Source of the DNA: GCA-002697625 sp002697625
GTDB lineage: Bacteria; Bacteroidota; Bacteroidia; Flavobacteriales; BACL11
DNA: 64,000 nucleotides
Reading direction: 5' to 3'
Assembly: GCA_964004625.1 (NCBI GenBank)
Contig: CAXFOB010000039.1
Location: forward strand, 1-64,000
Shown: one piece after another, positions 27,040 to 35,340 of the stretch
How positions within the stretch are numbered: the first letter of the stretch is position 1
How the letters are laid out: the number at the start of each line of letters is the position of its first letter
Made by a program: the position numbers and the translations under genes
The notes under the pieces: generated by a model
The model's database searches: none
What the model saw: only the letters and a program-made list of their open reading frames with translations
What the model was told of the DNA's origin: nothing

Positions 27040-29558
27040 TGGACAAATAACTTATCTGTTTTTATCACAATATCTCCATTTAAGACCTTGTAAATATATA
27101 CACCCTCTGTAAGATCTTTACATAGGATATTAGTGTTTTCAGACACTAGGTTCTCCTCTATAACTAATTGCCCGGTAACTGAATATATTTTAATAAAGCT
27201 GTTTGTTAACGTATATGGCGCGCTCACAGTTAAAAGATTATTCACAGGATTTGGAAAAATTTTAATTAAATCTGGATTTACTGAATTTATAGAAGCGGGA
27301 AATGAATTTAAATCACTTTCCCATACCCCCCTTCCAAAAGTGGCGGCTCTAATTTTACCCGCAGAATATTGTATTTCTAATTCACGAACACTTACATGTG
27401 GAAGGCCTGTGTTAAATAATTGCCATTCAGTCATTGTACTGTCTCTATGATACACGCCTATATCTGTTCCTATATATAAATCATCTTTTGCATAAGATTG
27501 AAAAACAATACAGTTTACAGGAAGATTTGGTAATTGTGTGCCAGAAATATTTGTCCAGGTATCTCCAGCGTCATTACTTTCAAACACTTTGTCGTTTGCA
27601 TTAAAAGATGAAAGCGTAACAAAAACCCTATCAGGATTTATATTAGATACTGTTACATCCGATATGTTACCAGCGGGCAACCCCGTTTTTATATAATCCC
27701 AACTGTTTCCATCATCTTTTGTTACCCATAAACCAGAATATGTCGCAGCGTATATATAATTCAAGTCGGAAGGAGCTAAAGCAATAGTTTTTAATTGTCC
27801 ATATGTTGGAGATATAGAATCCCAAGCGGCAGCAGCTGTATTAGTTTTATAAACAACATTATATCCAACAACTAAAACATTATTGTCTAGTGGGTGCATT
27901 TTGTAGGGCGTTACCCACGCCCCTTCATAATTAACAGGTTTTATATTATCCCAATCAACACCTCCGTTATATGTTACTTTTAACCCTCCATATTGAGAAC
28001 TCGAGTAAATAATGTCATCATTATAATGATCAATAATACACTCCATTCCATCAGACCCTCTAATAGCGTCCCAAGTAGCTCCAGACAATCTTTCTGTTCC
28101 ATTATCTTGAGCTCCAACAACAAGCGTATAATCATCGATTTTAGACAATCCAATTTTATAAAATTGAGAAATTTCCAGACCATCACTAATATCTAACCAA
28201 GTATTTAAAATATTAAAATATTTATATAAACCCCCATCATTCCCAGCGTAAGCAATGTTGTTTAGTGGATTAAATTCAGTCGCGTGCTGATCTACGTGCA
28301 TGTAAGAATAATCAGAACTATTACCACTACTTCCAGAAACCTCCCATGTAATTCCTCCATCAGTTGATTCCCATAAATTTATCCCACCAACATATAAATG
28401 ATTTTCATCTTCATTAGAAACCGCTAAACTCATATCATACCATGATTGCCCCCCTGTAGAAGTTCCATCAGTATCTCTACCAAGAATATTAGGTGTATTT
28501 GATTGTAAACTCCAGTTATCACCACCATCTATTGATTTGTATATACCATGAAACCCCCATCCATTATCTGAGAATAAAGCATATACCACTTCAGGATTTG
28601 CAGGTGTTACAGCAATTAAAGGTCTTCTTTTATTACTATTTGAAACACCATTGTTACAAACTTGCCATGTGGCACCAGCATCAATAGAACGATAGACGTT
28701 TGAACTTCCACTTGTTTGCTTCATTGCATATAAAACATTAGTGTTTCCAGGTTTGTAGTGTATATCTCTCCACCTTCCATTGGGACCAACAATAGTCCAA
28801 CTACCCCCCCCATCTACAGTTAGTAGAATATTATCCCCTGTCACAGCAAAAATACTATCAGGATAGTTAGGGTTCATTTCTAATTTACTTATCTCATTAG
28901 ACTGACTTACATTGTAACTAAGTCCCGTAGTATCCCAAGTAACTCCTCCGTTCGTACTTTTTAATACTCCAATTGAATAAGTATCACCTCCGTGAGCGTC
29001 ACCTGTAGCTATATACATAATATCTGTATTTGTAGGATGAATTAAAATGTCTGAAACTCCTAAAACAGGCAAATTATCGGTATTGGTATTCCAACTCAAA
29101 CCACCATCACTAGTCTTCCATAGCCCCCCCCCAGGAGATCCAACCCAAAAAACATTTTCATTAAACGGGTCAAACTCAATACAATTAATTCTACCATTCC
29201 CTCTTTTTTTATTATTTGAAAGAATAATTGGAACATCAAAAGGCCCAAGAGGATTCCAATTGGATGAAGATTTTGAGGTTTGATTATTTTTAATTGTCAA
29301 CCATTCATCCCATAAAGCATTTCCAGGAAAAAATCCATCCTCATCTACTCTAGGTTCTAAAAAATCTATTGTTCTCGCATAAGGCTTATACCCATTTCCT
29401 TTAGTGTAAGGAATCAAACTCCTATAATCATCAAATGATTTCTTAAGGTCAAAAAATGTAGCGTTTTTATTTTCGTTTAAAGCATTTTCTTCCCAAGTTT
29501 GGGAATAAGAAACCAGAGAAACCAGAATAAACAAGTTTAGAATAAAAGATTTTTTCAT
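27036..29558 (-). CDS. Secreted VPS10/sortilin-type beta-propeller protein with T9SS type A sorting domain
   Basis: 840 residues. Signal peptide (FILNLFILVSLVSYSQ), then many BNR/Asp-box-like blades (GGLWKTSDGGLSW, VLKSTNGGVTWD, LLTVDGGGSW, IYKSIDGGDNWS, LWVTKDDGNSW) as in sortilin/VPS10 and glycoside-hydrolase-74-like propellers. The last 75 residues (FPNPVNNLLTVSAPY to the end) form a T9SS type A C-terminal domain, so it is exported across the outer membrane. No catalytic acid pair can be assigned, so binding rather than hydrolysis is as likely. Two G-runs of 8 and 9 bases lie inside blade codons. It follows the TonB receptor gene by 12 bp. Confidence 0.9.
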   Translation of the reverse strand: MKKSFILNLFILVSLVSYSQTWEENALNENKNATFFDLKKSFDDYRSLIPYTKGNGYKPYARTIDFLEPRVDEDGFFPGNALWDEWLTIKNNQTSKSSSNWNPLGPFDVPIILSNNKKRGNGRINCIEFDPFNENVFWVGSPGGGLWKTSDGGLSWNTNTDNLPVLGVSDILIHPTNTDIMYIATGDAHGGDTYSIGVLKSTNGGVTWDTTGLSYNVSQSNEISKLEMNPNYPDSIFAVTGDNILLTVDGGGSWTIVGPNGRWRDIHYKPGNTNVLYAMKQTSGSSNVYRSIDAGATWQVCNNGVSNSNKRRPLIAVTPANPEVVYALFSDNGWGFHGIYKSIDGGDNWSLQSNTPNILGRDTDGTSTGGQSWYDMSLAVSNEDENHLYVGGINLWESTDGGITWEVSGSSGNSSDYSYMHVDQHATEFNPLNNIAYAGNDGGLYKYFNILNTWLDISDGLEISQFYKIGLSKIDDYTLVVGAQDNGTERLSGATWDAIRGSDGMECIIDHYNDDIIYSSSQYGGLKVTYNGGVDWDNIKPVNYEGAWVTPYKMHPLDNNVLVVGYNVVYKTNTAAAAWDSISPTYGQLKTIALAPSDLNYIYAATYSGLWVTKDDGNSWDYIKTGLPAGNISDVTVSNINPDRVFVTLSSFNANDKVFESNDAGDTWTNISGTQLPNLPVNCIVFQSYAKDDLYIGTDIGVYHRDSTMTEWQLFNTGLPHVSVRELEIQYSAGKIRAATFGRGVWESDLNSFPASINSVNPDLIKIFPNPVNNLLTVSAPYTLTNSFIKIYSVTGQLVIEENLVSENTNILCKDLTEGVYIYKVLNGDIVIKTDKLFVH

Positions 29559-29570
29559 TTTTATAAAAGT

Positions 29571-31880
29571 TTAAAATTGAGATTGTAAATTTAATATAAA
29601 ATTTCTTCCACTAGCACTAATTCCCGAAGCAAAAGTTTTATAATGAACATCAAATATGTTTTCACAGGAAAAGGAAACAATTAAAGATTTAATTTTCTTA
29701 GAATATGTTGTGTTAAAAGTAATCCATGATGGAGTTCCGTCTACAGTAGCTTCCTCTAAGTTGTCTACCCCATTCACATCAAAATCTTCCGCCCTTTTCC
29801 ATCCGTTAAAATTGCTATAAAAAGAGAGTTTAGACTGATCTTTAAATATATAACTAATGTTTCCTCTTGCTGAAAAAGGGGGGATGTGAGCTAAAGGAAG
29901 AGAGTCTGAACTTAATGATTTTACAAAAGAAGTTGTGGTAGAAACAAATAGGTTTTTAGAAACATTTTGTTTTAGATTTAGATTAAACCCATTCATTTTA
30001 GCAGAATTGATATTTGTATTTGCAATACACTTCATCATCTCGCCATCATATAATATGGAGTCTTGTCCATTAAAAGTAAACTCCCTTTTTTCTATAGCGT
30101 CCTTTAAACTATTATGGAAAAGAACCACTTCAAATGTTGTAAAGTTTGATATATATTTCCATATAAGCTCAGACGTAACAATTTTTTCAGATTTTAAATT
30201 TAAATTAGGGACAACTACAATCCCTTGAGTTTTAGAAAAAACCTTACCTATATCGTCTATGTTAGGATTTCTAAAAGAGTTAAACACGGAAAGGCTCAAA
30301 AAACTATTATTGTTTGAACTAAAAAAAAAATTACTACTTGCGGAATAATTATTATTTACTAGGCTTAGATTTTCTCCTAAGTTAAATGGATTTTCTTCAG
30401 AAAAGCACATGGAAATTTTATTGTAATCATATCGCAGCGCGTTATACCACTTTAAATTTTCAAATAAATTAAATTCTGTATGTAAAAAGGAAGAAAAATT
30501 AACATCAGTACTTCCATCATCAGGATATCTACTTGTAGCAAAACTAATATCTCCATCTTCAAAATGACTTTTACCAACAGATGATAACTCCTGAAAACGA
30601 CTACTAACACCGTAATTAATTTTAAGTTTCTTTATTTGTTTTTTAAAATCTAATTTAGAATCACAAATATTAATACTCTCTTTTCGTTTAATTATCACGT
30701 TCTCATCAAATTTTTGGATATTTCTACTCTCTTCCACCCCCTGATATGAGAGGTGAATATTGAAATCATCACTCATAATACTTTTATATATTTTGTTATA
30801 ATCCACAGAATGCAAGGTTCTTCTTTGAGGCCCGTAATACCAATATTTATATTTTGGATTATTGTTTGTTACATCATTTAATTTATCAAATCTATTGATA
30901 TTTGACGTTGTTGAATATTGAGAATTAAAAGCTAAATAAGAGTTTTTATTAATCTGAAAATGTGTCTTTTGAGTAATATCCACTTGAGAATACTCCCCAT
31001 ATAATTGCTCATCTCCAATAGTTGCAAACTTTTCCTCCCCCCAATCAGAATAATTATGAAATCGATTATTCCCCATTCTTAAATTTCCATATTTTTTTAA
31101 ACTTACAGAGCTTAAAAATGATGTTTTACCACTTTTATATAAGCTATAGAAATTTAAAGAAACGGATGAGGATGAACTTTCAAATTGTTGTGTAAATGAA
31201 GTTTTATTTTCTTGTAAGTTTTTAATATTTAATGTATTGAGCACTATAGACCCCCCAAGAGCACCACTACCATAAAACACACTTGAAGGGCCATGTAAAA
31301 CACTAACACTTTCTAATATATAAGGGTCAATACTCAAGATGTTTTGAAGGTGACCACTCCTGTAAATGGTGTTATTTAGTTTCACCCCATCTACAACCAA
31401 AAGTATTCTATTTGCTTCAAACCCACGAATATTAGGAGACCCCCCTCCATTCTGACTTTTCTGCACATTTACCCCTACAGATTTTTCAAGTAATTCTGCA
31501 GGGTTTTTAGATAGAGACTCTTGTATTTCTGTTTTGTTTAATTGAATAACTTGTGTTTTGTTTTCTTCCATTTTTAAAGAGGAATGAACACTAACCTCTT
31601 TAATTTTTATAGGGTTAGATTTTAAAATAATAATCTTGTCTTTAATATTTTTCTTAACTATTTTTTGGTACATATATGATATATGATATATTTCAATCTC
31701 ATCATATAAATTAAAAGAAGAAAGGTCGACTTCGCCTGTTTTGTTAGAACTAAGACTCTTGTCATCAGAGTAAAACAAAACTCCTTCTACCCTGTCCCCA
31801 TTTAAGTTTTGTACTATATATTTTTGAGAAACCAGAGTAATAGAATAAAATACAAAAACCAAACTAATTATATATTTCAT
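29571..31880 (-). CDS. TonB-dependent outer-membrane receptor
   Basis: 769 residues. Signal peptide (SLVFVFYSITLVSQ), a short carboxypeptidase-regulatory-like N-domain (to about residue 95), the plug with SPNIRGFEANRILLVVDGV and GPSSVFYGSGALGGSIVLNT, and a beta-barrel ending in the aromatic LNLQSQF. The plug wording is that of the haemoglobin/vitamin-type TBDRs of Bacteroidota. It would bring a siderophore, haem or cofactor across the outer membrane, powered by TonB. No SusD gene is next to it, so glycan uptake by a SusCD pair is unlikely. It overlaps recO by 4 bp. Confidence 0.92.
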   Translation of the reverse strand: MKYIISLVFVFYSITLVSQKYIVQNLNGDRVEGVLFYSDDKSLSSNKTGEVDLSSFNLYDEIEIYHISYMYQKIVKKNIKDKIIILKSNPIKIKEVSVHSSLKMEENKTQVIQLNKTEIQESLSKNPAELLEKSVGVNVQKSQNGGGSPNIRGFEANRILLVVDGVKLNNTIYRSGHLQNILSIDPYILESVSVLHGPSSVFYGSGALGGSIVLNTLNIKNLQENKTSFTQQFESSSSSVSLNFYSLYKSGKTSFLSSVSLKKYGNLRMGNNRFHNYSDWGEEKFATIGDEQLYGEYSQVDITQKTHFQINKNSYLAFNSQYSTTSNINRFDKLNDVTNNNPKYKYWYYGPQRRTLHSVDYNKIYKSIMSDDFNIHLSYQGVEESRNIQKFDENVIIKRKESINICDSKLDFKKQIKKLKINYGVSSRFQELSSVGKSHFEDGDISFATSRYPDDGSTDVNFSSFLHTEFNLFENLKWYNALRYDYNKISMCFSEENPFNLGENLSLVNNNYSASSNFFFSSNNNSFLSLSVFNSFRNPNIDDIGKVFSKTQGIVVVPNLNLKSEKIVTSELIWKYISNFTTFEVVLFHNSLKDAIEKREFTFNGQDSILYDGEMMKCIANTNINSAKMNGFNLNLKQNVSKNLFVSTTTSFVKSLSSDSLPLAHIPPFSARGNISYIFKDQSKLSFYSNFNGWKRAEDFDVNGVDNLEEATVDGTPSWITFNTTYSKKIKSLIVSFSCENIFDVHYKTFASGISASGRNFILNLQSQF

Positions 31881-32578
31881 GTTCTTAAGGATTCAATTAC
31901 TTCATATGACTTGAGGCTTTCGATATTATAATGATGTAAATTATAATATTTCTGCAATGATTTAAGTAGTTCTTTTCGGTTTTTATAGGGGATGGAGACC
32001 TCTTTATTAGTTAGTAAACACCTAAAGTATTCTTTATTATCACCACTAATATTAAAATATACAGCTTTGTTAGTAAAACATCCGTTTTCTAGGTCAAATA
32101 TATTTTTATTAGCATTGTCTTTACTTGGGTAAAAACCTAAATAACCGCTTAGTTGAATAAGAAAAAGCAAGGAGAAATTTTTGGATAAACTTTCAACATC
32201 ATTAATTTTATAAATAGTTTCGCATATAAATGAAAATATAGGGATTTGTTTTTCTGATTCTACTAATACTTTCATTAGAATTTCCGAAATAAATAAAGAA
32301 ATGAACCTTTTATTCATATCTGAATTTATGTTGCTTGTATTACCAATGAGACTAATTTCTTTTATATATTGAACCTCCCTTTTTTTATTATTTGTTACTT
32401 CTAATTGTACAATATTTAAGGACTGTAAAATATTTAGTTTGTTTTTAGATTTTTTATTTCTAACCCCCTTCATTACATAGGACTGAAGCCCAAAATTTTC
32501 AGTAAATATTTTTGCAATCACAGAGTTTTCCGAGTATTTATAATAGTGTAAACAGACACCTTGTGTAGATTCAATCAT
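31877..32578 (-). CDS. recO: DNA repair protein RecO
   Basis: 233 residues, standard size. The N-terminal OB fold contains LHYYKYSENSVIAKIFTENF and YVMKGVRNKKSKNKL, followed by an all-helical C-terminal domain (ISLFISEILMKVL, FLIQLSGYLGFYP). RecO loads RecA onto SSB-coated single strands with RecR in the RecF pathway. The cysteine zinc cluster of some homologues is not evident. It starts one base inside the porZ stop and its stop overlaps the receptor start, a chain of tight overlaps. Confidence 0.93.
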   Translation of the reverse strand: MIESTQGVCLHYYKYSENSVIAKIFTENFGLQSYVMKGVRNKKSKNKLNILQSLNIVQLEVTNNKKREVQYIKEISLIGNTSNINSDMNKRFISLFISEILMKVLVESEKQIPIFSFICETIYKINDVESLSKNFSLLFLIQLSGYLGFYPSKDNANKNIFDLENGCFTNKAVYFNISGDNKEYFRCLLTNKEVSIPYKNRKELLKSLQKYYNLHHYNIESLKSYEVIESLRT

Positions 32579-34725
32579 TAGTGTATGAATAATATCTTGC
32601 CAACAGCTTTTTCACCCCCGTCTTTATCAGAACAAAAAACCAGATAAACTCCGGTACCCACCCTGTTATTATTTGAGTCAGTCCCGTCCCAAATAGCCAT
32701 TCCTCCATTTGAAGTGGTTTCAAAAACTAAATTTCCACTCACATCAGTTATTTTCACATTGGATTCATACGCAATTCCGTTAATGGATATGTTTCCGTAA
32801 TAATCTTCCCTCACTGGATTTGGGAAAATATCAACTGAATTAATATTTGTTTTTCCTTTAGTAGCATCATTTCTAAAACTCATTAATCCTTTGTCGGTTG
32901 AAATAAAAATTTCAGCAGTTTTGTGGTTTAATTCTATATCTAATATTGTATTAGATAATAATGGACTGTTTTCTTTTGTGAAATGTTCAATTTCTTCGGT
33001 TCCATCTTCTGATAGTAAATATAAACCAGACTCTAAAGTTCCAATCCATTTTCTGTTTCCCCCATCAACCGCTATAGAGTAAACAATTTCAGATTCTAGT
33101 AAATATTGTCCAAAGCCATTTTCCTCTACAATTATTTGTTGGGCATCAAAATTATATCCACTAAATACTGATGAAGGGGAATAAAAAACACAAACCCCTT
33201 CTTTTGTTCCTGCCCAGACATTTCCATCTAAATCGCTTACTAATGCGTAGACCTCCTGGTTTGGCAAATTTCCATTTCCTACACTTGTGGTGATTACTTT
33301 ATATTGATCATCAGACTTGTCTTCAATTGTTCCATTGTCGTTATATACAAACAACCCTTTTGCCCGTACAGACCCCCATTTTTGCCCATAATCATCAATA
33401 ATTAAATTTCGTATATCTCTATCGTTGGGAAGTTGGGGCATGAAAAAGTACGTCCAATAATTATCAGAGCTTCTCACAAAAAGTGTTTTACCTGAATTAG
33501 AAACCGTCCCCCACAAATTACCCTCTCTATCTGATGTAAGATTAGAAATATAATAATTTGTGTCTAATATGTTTTGTGTGTTCCCAGGAGTGTATCTTAT
33601 TATTTGTTGTCCGTCTTTTTTAGCTAATCCGGACGTTGAAGACCCCACATAGGTTATTGATCCAATTTTTTCGGAACACACAACTTCTGAAAAATAATCC
33701 CAATGAAGCCAATCTATTATATCTCCTGTTCTGGAAACAGAGTTTTTACTATTGTTATGTAGTAAAAAAAGGAAATTATCTTGTAACTTTATATTTTCAA
33801 TTGTATTTGAAGACGGACCATTTGGTTTTATAACTTCTGAAAACTCAAAATTTTCGTATTTTAATAAAGAGTTAGAACTGTCTGCAATCCAAAGAATATT
33901 GTCTTTATCCATCCAAGCATCTTGTATGTTACTAAAATTTGAATCCGCAGACACTTCTGATATAAGATTATTATTTTGATAAACACTAATTATACTGCCT
34001 ATTTCTAGGTAATATCCATTACAGTTTCTCACTTTTAGAGAAGGATATTGACTGTTAAACAAAATCCCCGAAGAATTTACAATGATTTCAGAAACTTCAG
34101 AAGGGTGAGAGGGGTGTTTGGTCCAACTATTAAAATCAAATAAAGTGTTTGAGTTTTTATCTGCAAAATACACTCCGTCGGTAGTACCAACAAAAATGCA
34201 AGTATCATCTATATAACAATCGTTTATACCTACAAAATTTCCGTTCTCCCCTATTTTGTAGGTGTCAATTATTTCTTCTTTTTTAAGATCCATTAAAAGC
34301 AGTCCAAAACTAGTAGAAAAGTATGCAACACCCTCTTCTATATCAACATTATGTATCTCTTTCTCTCCTGTTATAAACTTGTCCTTTATATCTGTGATAT
34401 TTATAATGTCATCTCCTTTTATAAGATCGACATTGGTATTGTAGTAAGTGATTATGATAATATTATTTTCTGAATCATAATTCATTGCGGAAACACCAAC
34501 ATCTGATAGTCCTGTTATTTTGTTTAATCGGTTGATGGTATAATCTTCTTTATTGTAATAGAAGAGCCCGTTTTCAGTAGCGCAATAGATGTGATTTTCT
34601 ACTTCCAGAATGTGTTTTGCATTGCCGTAGGAAAGATGTTCTTGCCAGTTATATATAGGAGTGTTTTGTCCTTGTATGGCAAAAGAGAGGGATATAAATT
34701 GAAGATAAAAGACAGTTTTTTTCAT
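32578..34725 (-). CDS. porZ: PorZ-like T9SS surface protein (beta-propeller with type A sorting domain)
   Basis: 715 residues. Signal peptide, then a start typical of PorZ (YNWQEHLSYGNAKHILEV, HIYCATENGLFYYNKED, KITGLSDVGVSAM), two beta-propellers with blade repeats such as GNLWGTVSNSGKTLFV and GNVWAGTKEGVCVF, and a C-terminal T9SS type A domain from about residue 638 (FPNPVREDYYG). PorZ is part of the attachment complex that delivers anionic lipopolysaccharide to cargo. The name is given from the N-terminal propeller match and is likely but not certain. First gene of the PorZ-RecO-TBDR-propeller operon, divergent from the tRNA. Confidence 0.8.
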   Translation of the reverse strand: MKKTVFYLQFISLSFAIQGQNTPIYNWQEHLSYGNAKHILEVENHIYCATENGLFYYNKEDYTINRLNKITGLSDVGVSAMNYDSENNIIIITYYNTNVDLIKGDDIINITDIKDKFITGEKEIHNVDIEEGVAYFSTSFGLLLMDLKKEEIIDTYKIGENGNFVGINDCYIDDTCIFVGTTDGVYFADKNSNTLFDFNSWTKHPSHPSEVSEIIVNSSGILFNSQYPSLKVRNCNGYYLEIGSIISVYQNNNLISEVSADSNFSNIQDAWMDKDNILWIADSSNSLLKYENFEFSEVIKPNGPSSNTIENIKLQDNFLFLLHNNSKNSVSRTGDIIDWLHWDYFSEVVCSEKIGSITYVGSSTSGLAKKDGQQIIRYTPGNTQNILDTNYYISNLTSDREGNLWGTVSNSGKTLFVRSSDNYWTYFFMPQLPNDRDIRNLIIDDYGQKWGSVRAKGLFVYNDNGTIEDKSDDQYKVITTSVGNGNLPNQEVYALVSDLDGNVWAGTKEGVCVFYSPSSVFSGYNFDAQQIIVEENGFGQYLLESEIVYSIAVDGGNRKWIGTLESGLYLLSEDGTEEIEHFTKENSPLLSNTILDIELNHKTAEIFISTDKGLMSFRNDATKGKTNINSVDIFPNPVREDYYGNISINGIAYESNVKITDVSGNLVFETTSNGGMAIWDGTDSNNNRVGTGVYLVFCSDKDGGEKAVGKILFIH

Positions 34726-34778
34726 CAGACTACAATATTAAAACATATTAACTTGATAACATTAAATAAAACTAAAAA

Positions 34779-34808
34779 TTGTGGAGCTAAACTTCTTTTG
34801 TAGATTTG
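34779..34808 (+). promoter_or_regulatory. Canonical promoter for tRNA-Arg
   Basis: TTG (34779-34781), 19-nt spacer, TAGATTTG (34801-34808): a full match to the Bacteroidota TTG-N17-23-TAnnTTTG promoter. The mature tRNA begins 9 nt after the box, so the 5' leader is only a few bases. It is the best calibrated promoter in the window. Confidence 0.8.
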
Positions 34809-34816
34809 CCGTAGAT

Positions 34817-34890
34817 GGCCTAGTAGTTCAACTGGATAGAATACCAGATTTCGGCTCTGGGGGTTGGGGGTTCGAATCCTCCCTAGGTCA
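34817..34890 (+). tRNA. tRNA-Arg (anticodon TCG)
   Basis: 74 nt folding by hand into a full cloverleaf: acceptor GGCCTAG/CTAGGTC with one G-T pair and discriminator A; D stem GTTC/GAAT; anticodon stem CCAGA/TCTGG with loop TTTCGGC giving anticodon TCG (codon CGA, arginine); variable loop GGGTT; T arm GGGGG-TTCGAAT-CCTCC. The CCA end is not encoded (CTA follows). It stands alone with a clear promoter. The sequence after it has accessory character. Confidence 0.95.
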
Positions 34891-34948
34891 CTATTTTCTC
34901 TATAAACTTTATTTTTTTACTCTGATAACTATAATTTCTTGTCATTTG

Positions 34949-34969
34949 TGTAGGCCAGTATGTAGGCCA
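34949..34969. repeat. Direct repeat of 9 bp, spaced 12 bp, downstream of tRNA-Arg
   Basis: TGTAGGCCA occurs at 34949-34957 and 34961-34969, start to start 12 bp, that is about one helical turn. It lies 58 bp after the tRNA end. Recombinase arm sites beside tRNA integration sites can look like this, but no integrase gene is present. Confidence 0.6.
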
Positions 34970-34975
34970 CTTTTA

Positions 34976-35050
34976 CTATATTTCTTGTCCGTCAATGTTA
35001 ATTACTATGTTAATCGGCTCTGTTTCTTGGACGTCTTTAATCGTCAATTC
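34976..35050 (-). pseudogene. 3' remnant of a second copy of the DUF5681-like gene
   Basis: Read on the minus strand, 25 codons up to a TAG give a peptide containing IKDVQETEPINIVINI. The intact gene just upstream ends with the related VEDVQEIEPISVNINF. Nine of the sixteen aligned residues are identical and the exact DNA string GACGTCCA is shared. An in-frame TAA stands directly before it, so only a C-terminal scrap remains. It indicates a partial duplication or replacement of the gene's 3' end. Confidence 0.65.
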
Positions 35051-35079
35051 TTAATTATAGTGTATGGATTTGTAAGTAT

Positions 35080-35340
35080 TTATTTTGTGTCTAGAAAGTT
35101 AATATTGACACTGATTGGTTCAATTTCCTGGACGTCTTCAACCATTTTCTTCTTTCCTATAGCGTAGGGTAGTAGCTTTGTTATTGCGTTGATATAATCA
35201 ATAGGGTCTTCTATCTTGTCTAGCATTTCTCTAATCTTGTTAGGGTCTATGCTTTCGTTGATTATCTTACGTAATTCGTTGTTTCCCGAACCTACAGGTC
35301 TTCCTAATGGGTTTCCACTTGTTCCTTTCTTAAAGGGCAT
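35080..35340 (-). CDS. Small DUF5681-like protein of mobile-element type
   Basis: 86 residues. The N-terminal FKKGTSGNPLGRPVGSGNN is the G-x-SGNPxGRPxGS motif of DUF5681, a short basic segment found at the start of phage- and plasmid-associated proteins, some near terminase genes. The rest is helical (IDPNKIREMLDKIEDP), with an acidic C-terminus. It may bind DNA. The ATG overlaps the stop of the 470-residue gene by one base (TAATG), implying coupled expression. A degenerate copy of its C-terminus lies 30 bp downstream. No capsid, terminase large subunit or integrase gene is near, so it looks like the remains of an element beside tRNA-Arg. Confidence 0.75.
   Translation of the reverse strand: MPFKKGTSGNPLGRPVGSGNNELRKIINESIDPNKIREMLDKIEDPIDYINAITKLLPYAIGKKKMVEDVQEIEPISVNINFLDTK

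Noticed and set aside
31671..31690. Short TATATGA tandem repeat in the TonB receptor gene
   Set aside because: Only about three units in AT-rich coding DNA; likely chance.
34781..35167. Plus-strand open frame across tRNA-Arg
   Set aside because: It includes the whole tRNA and runs antisense to the DUF5681-like gene; the translation has no protein-like pattern.
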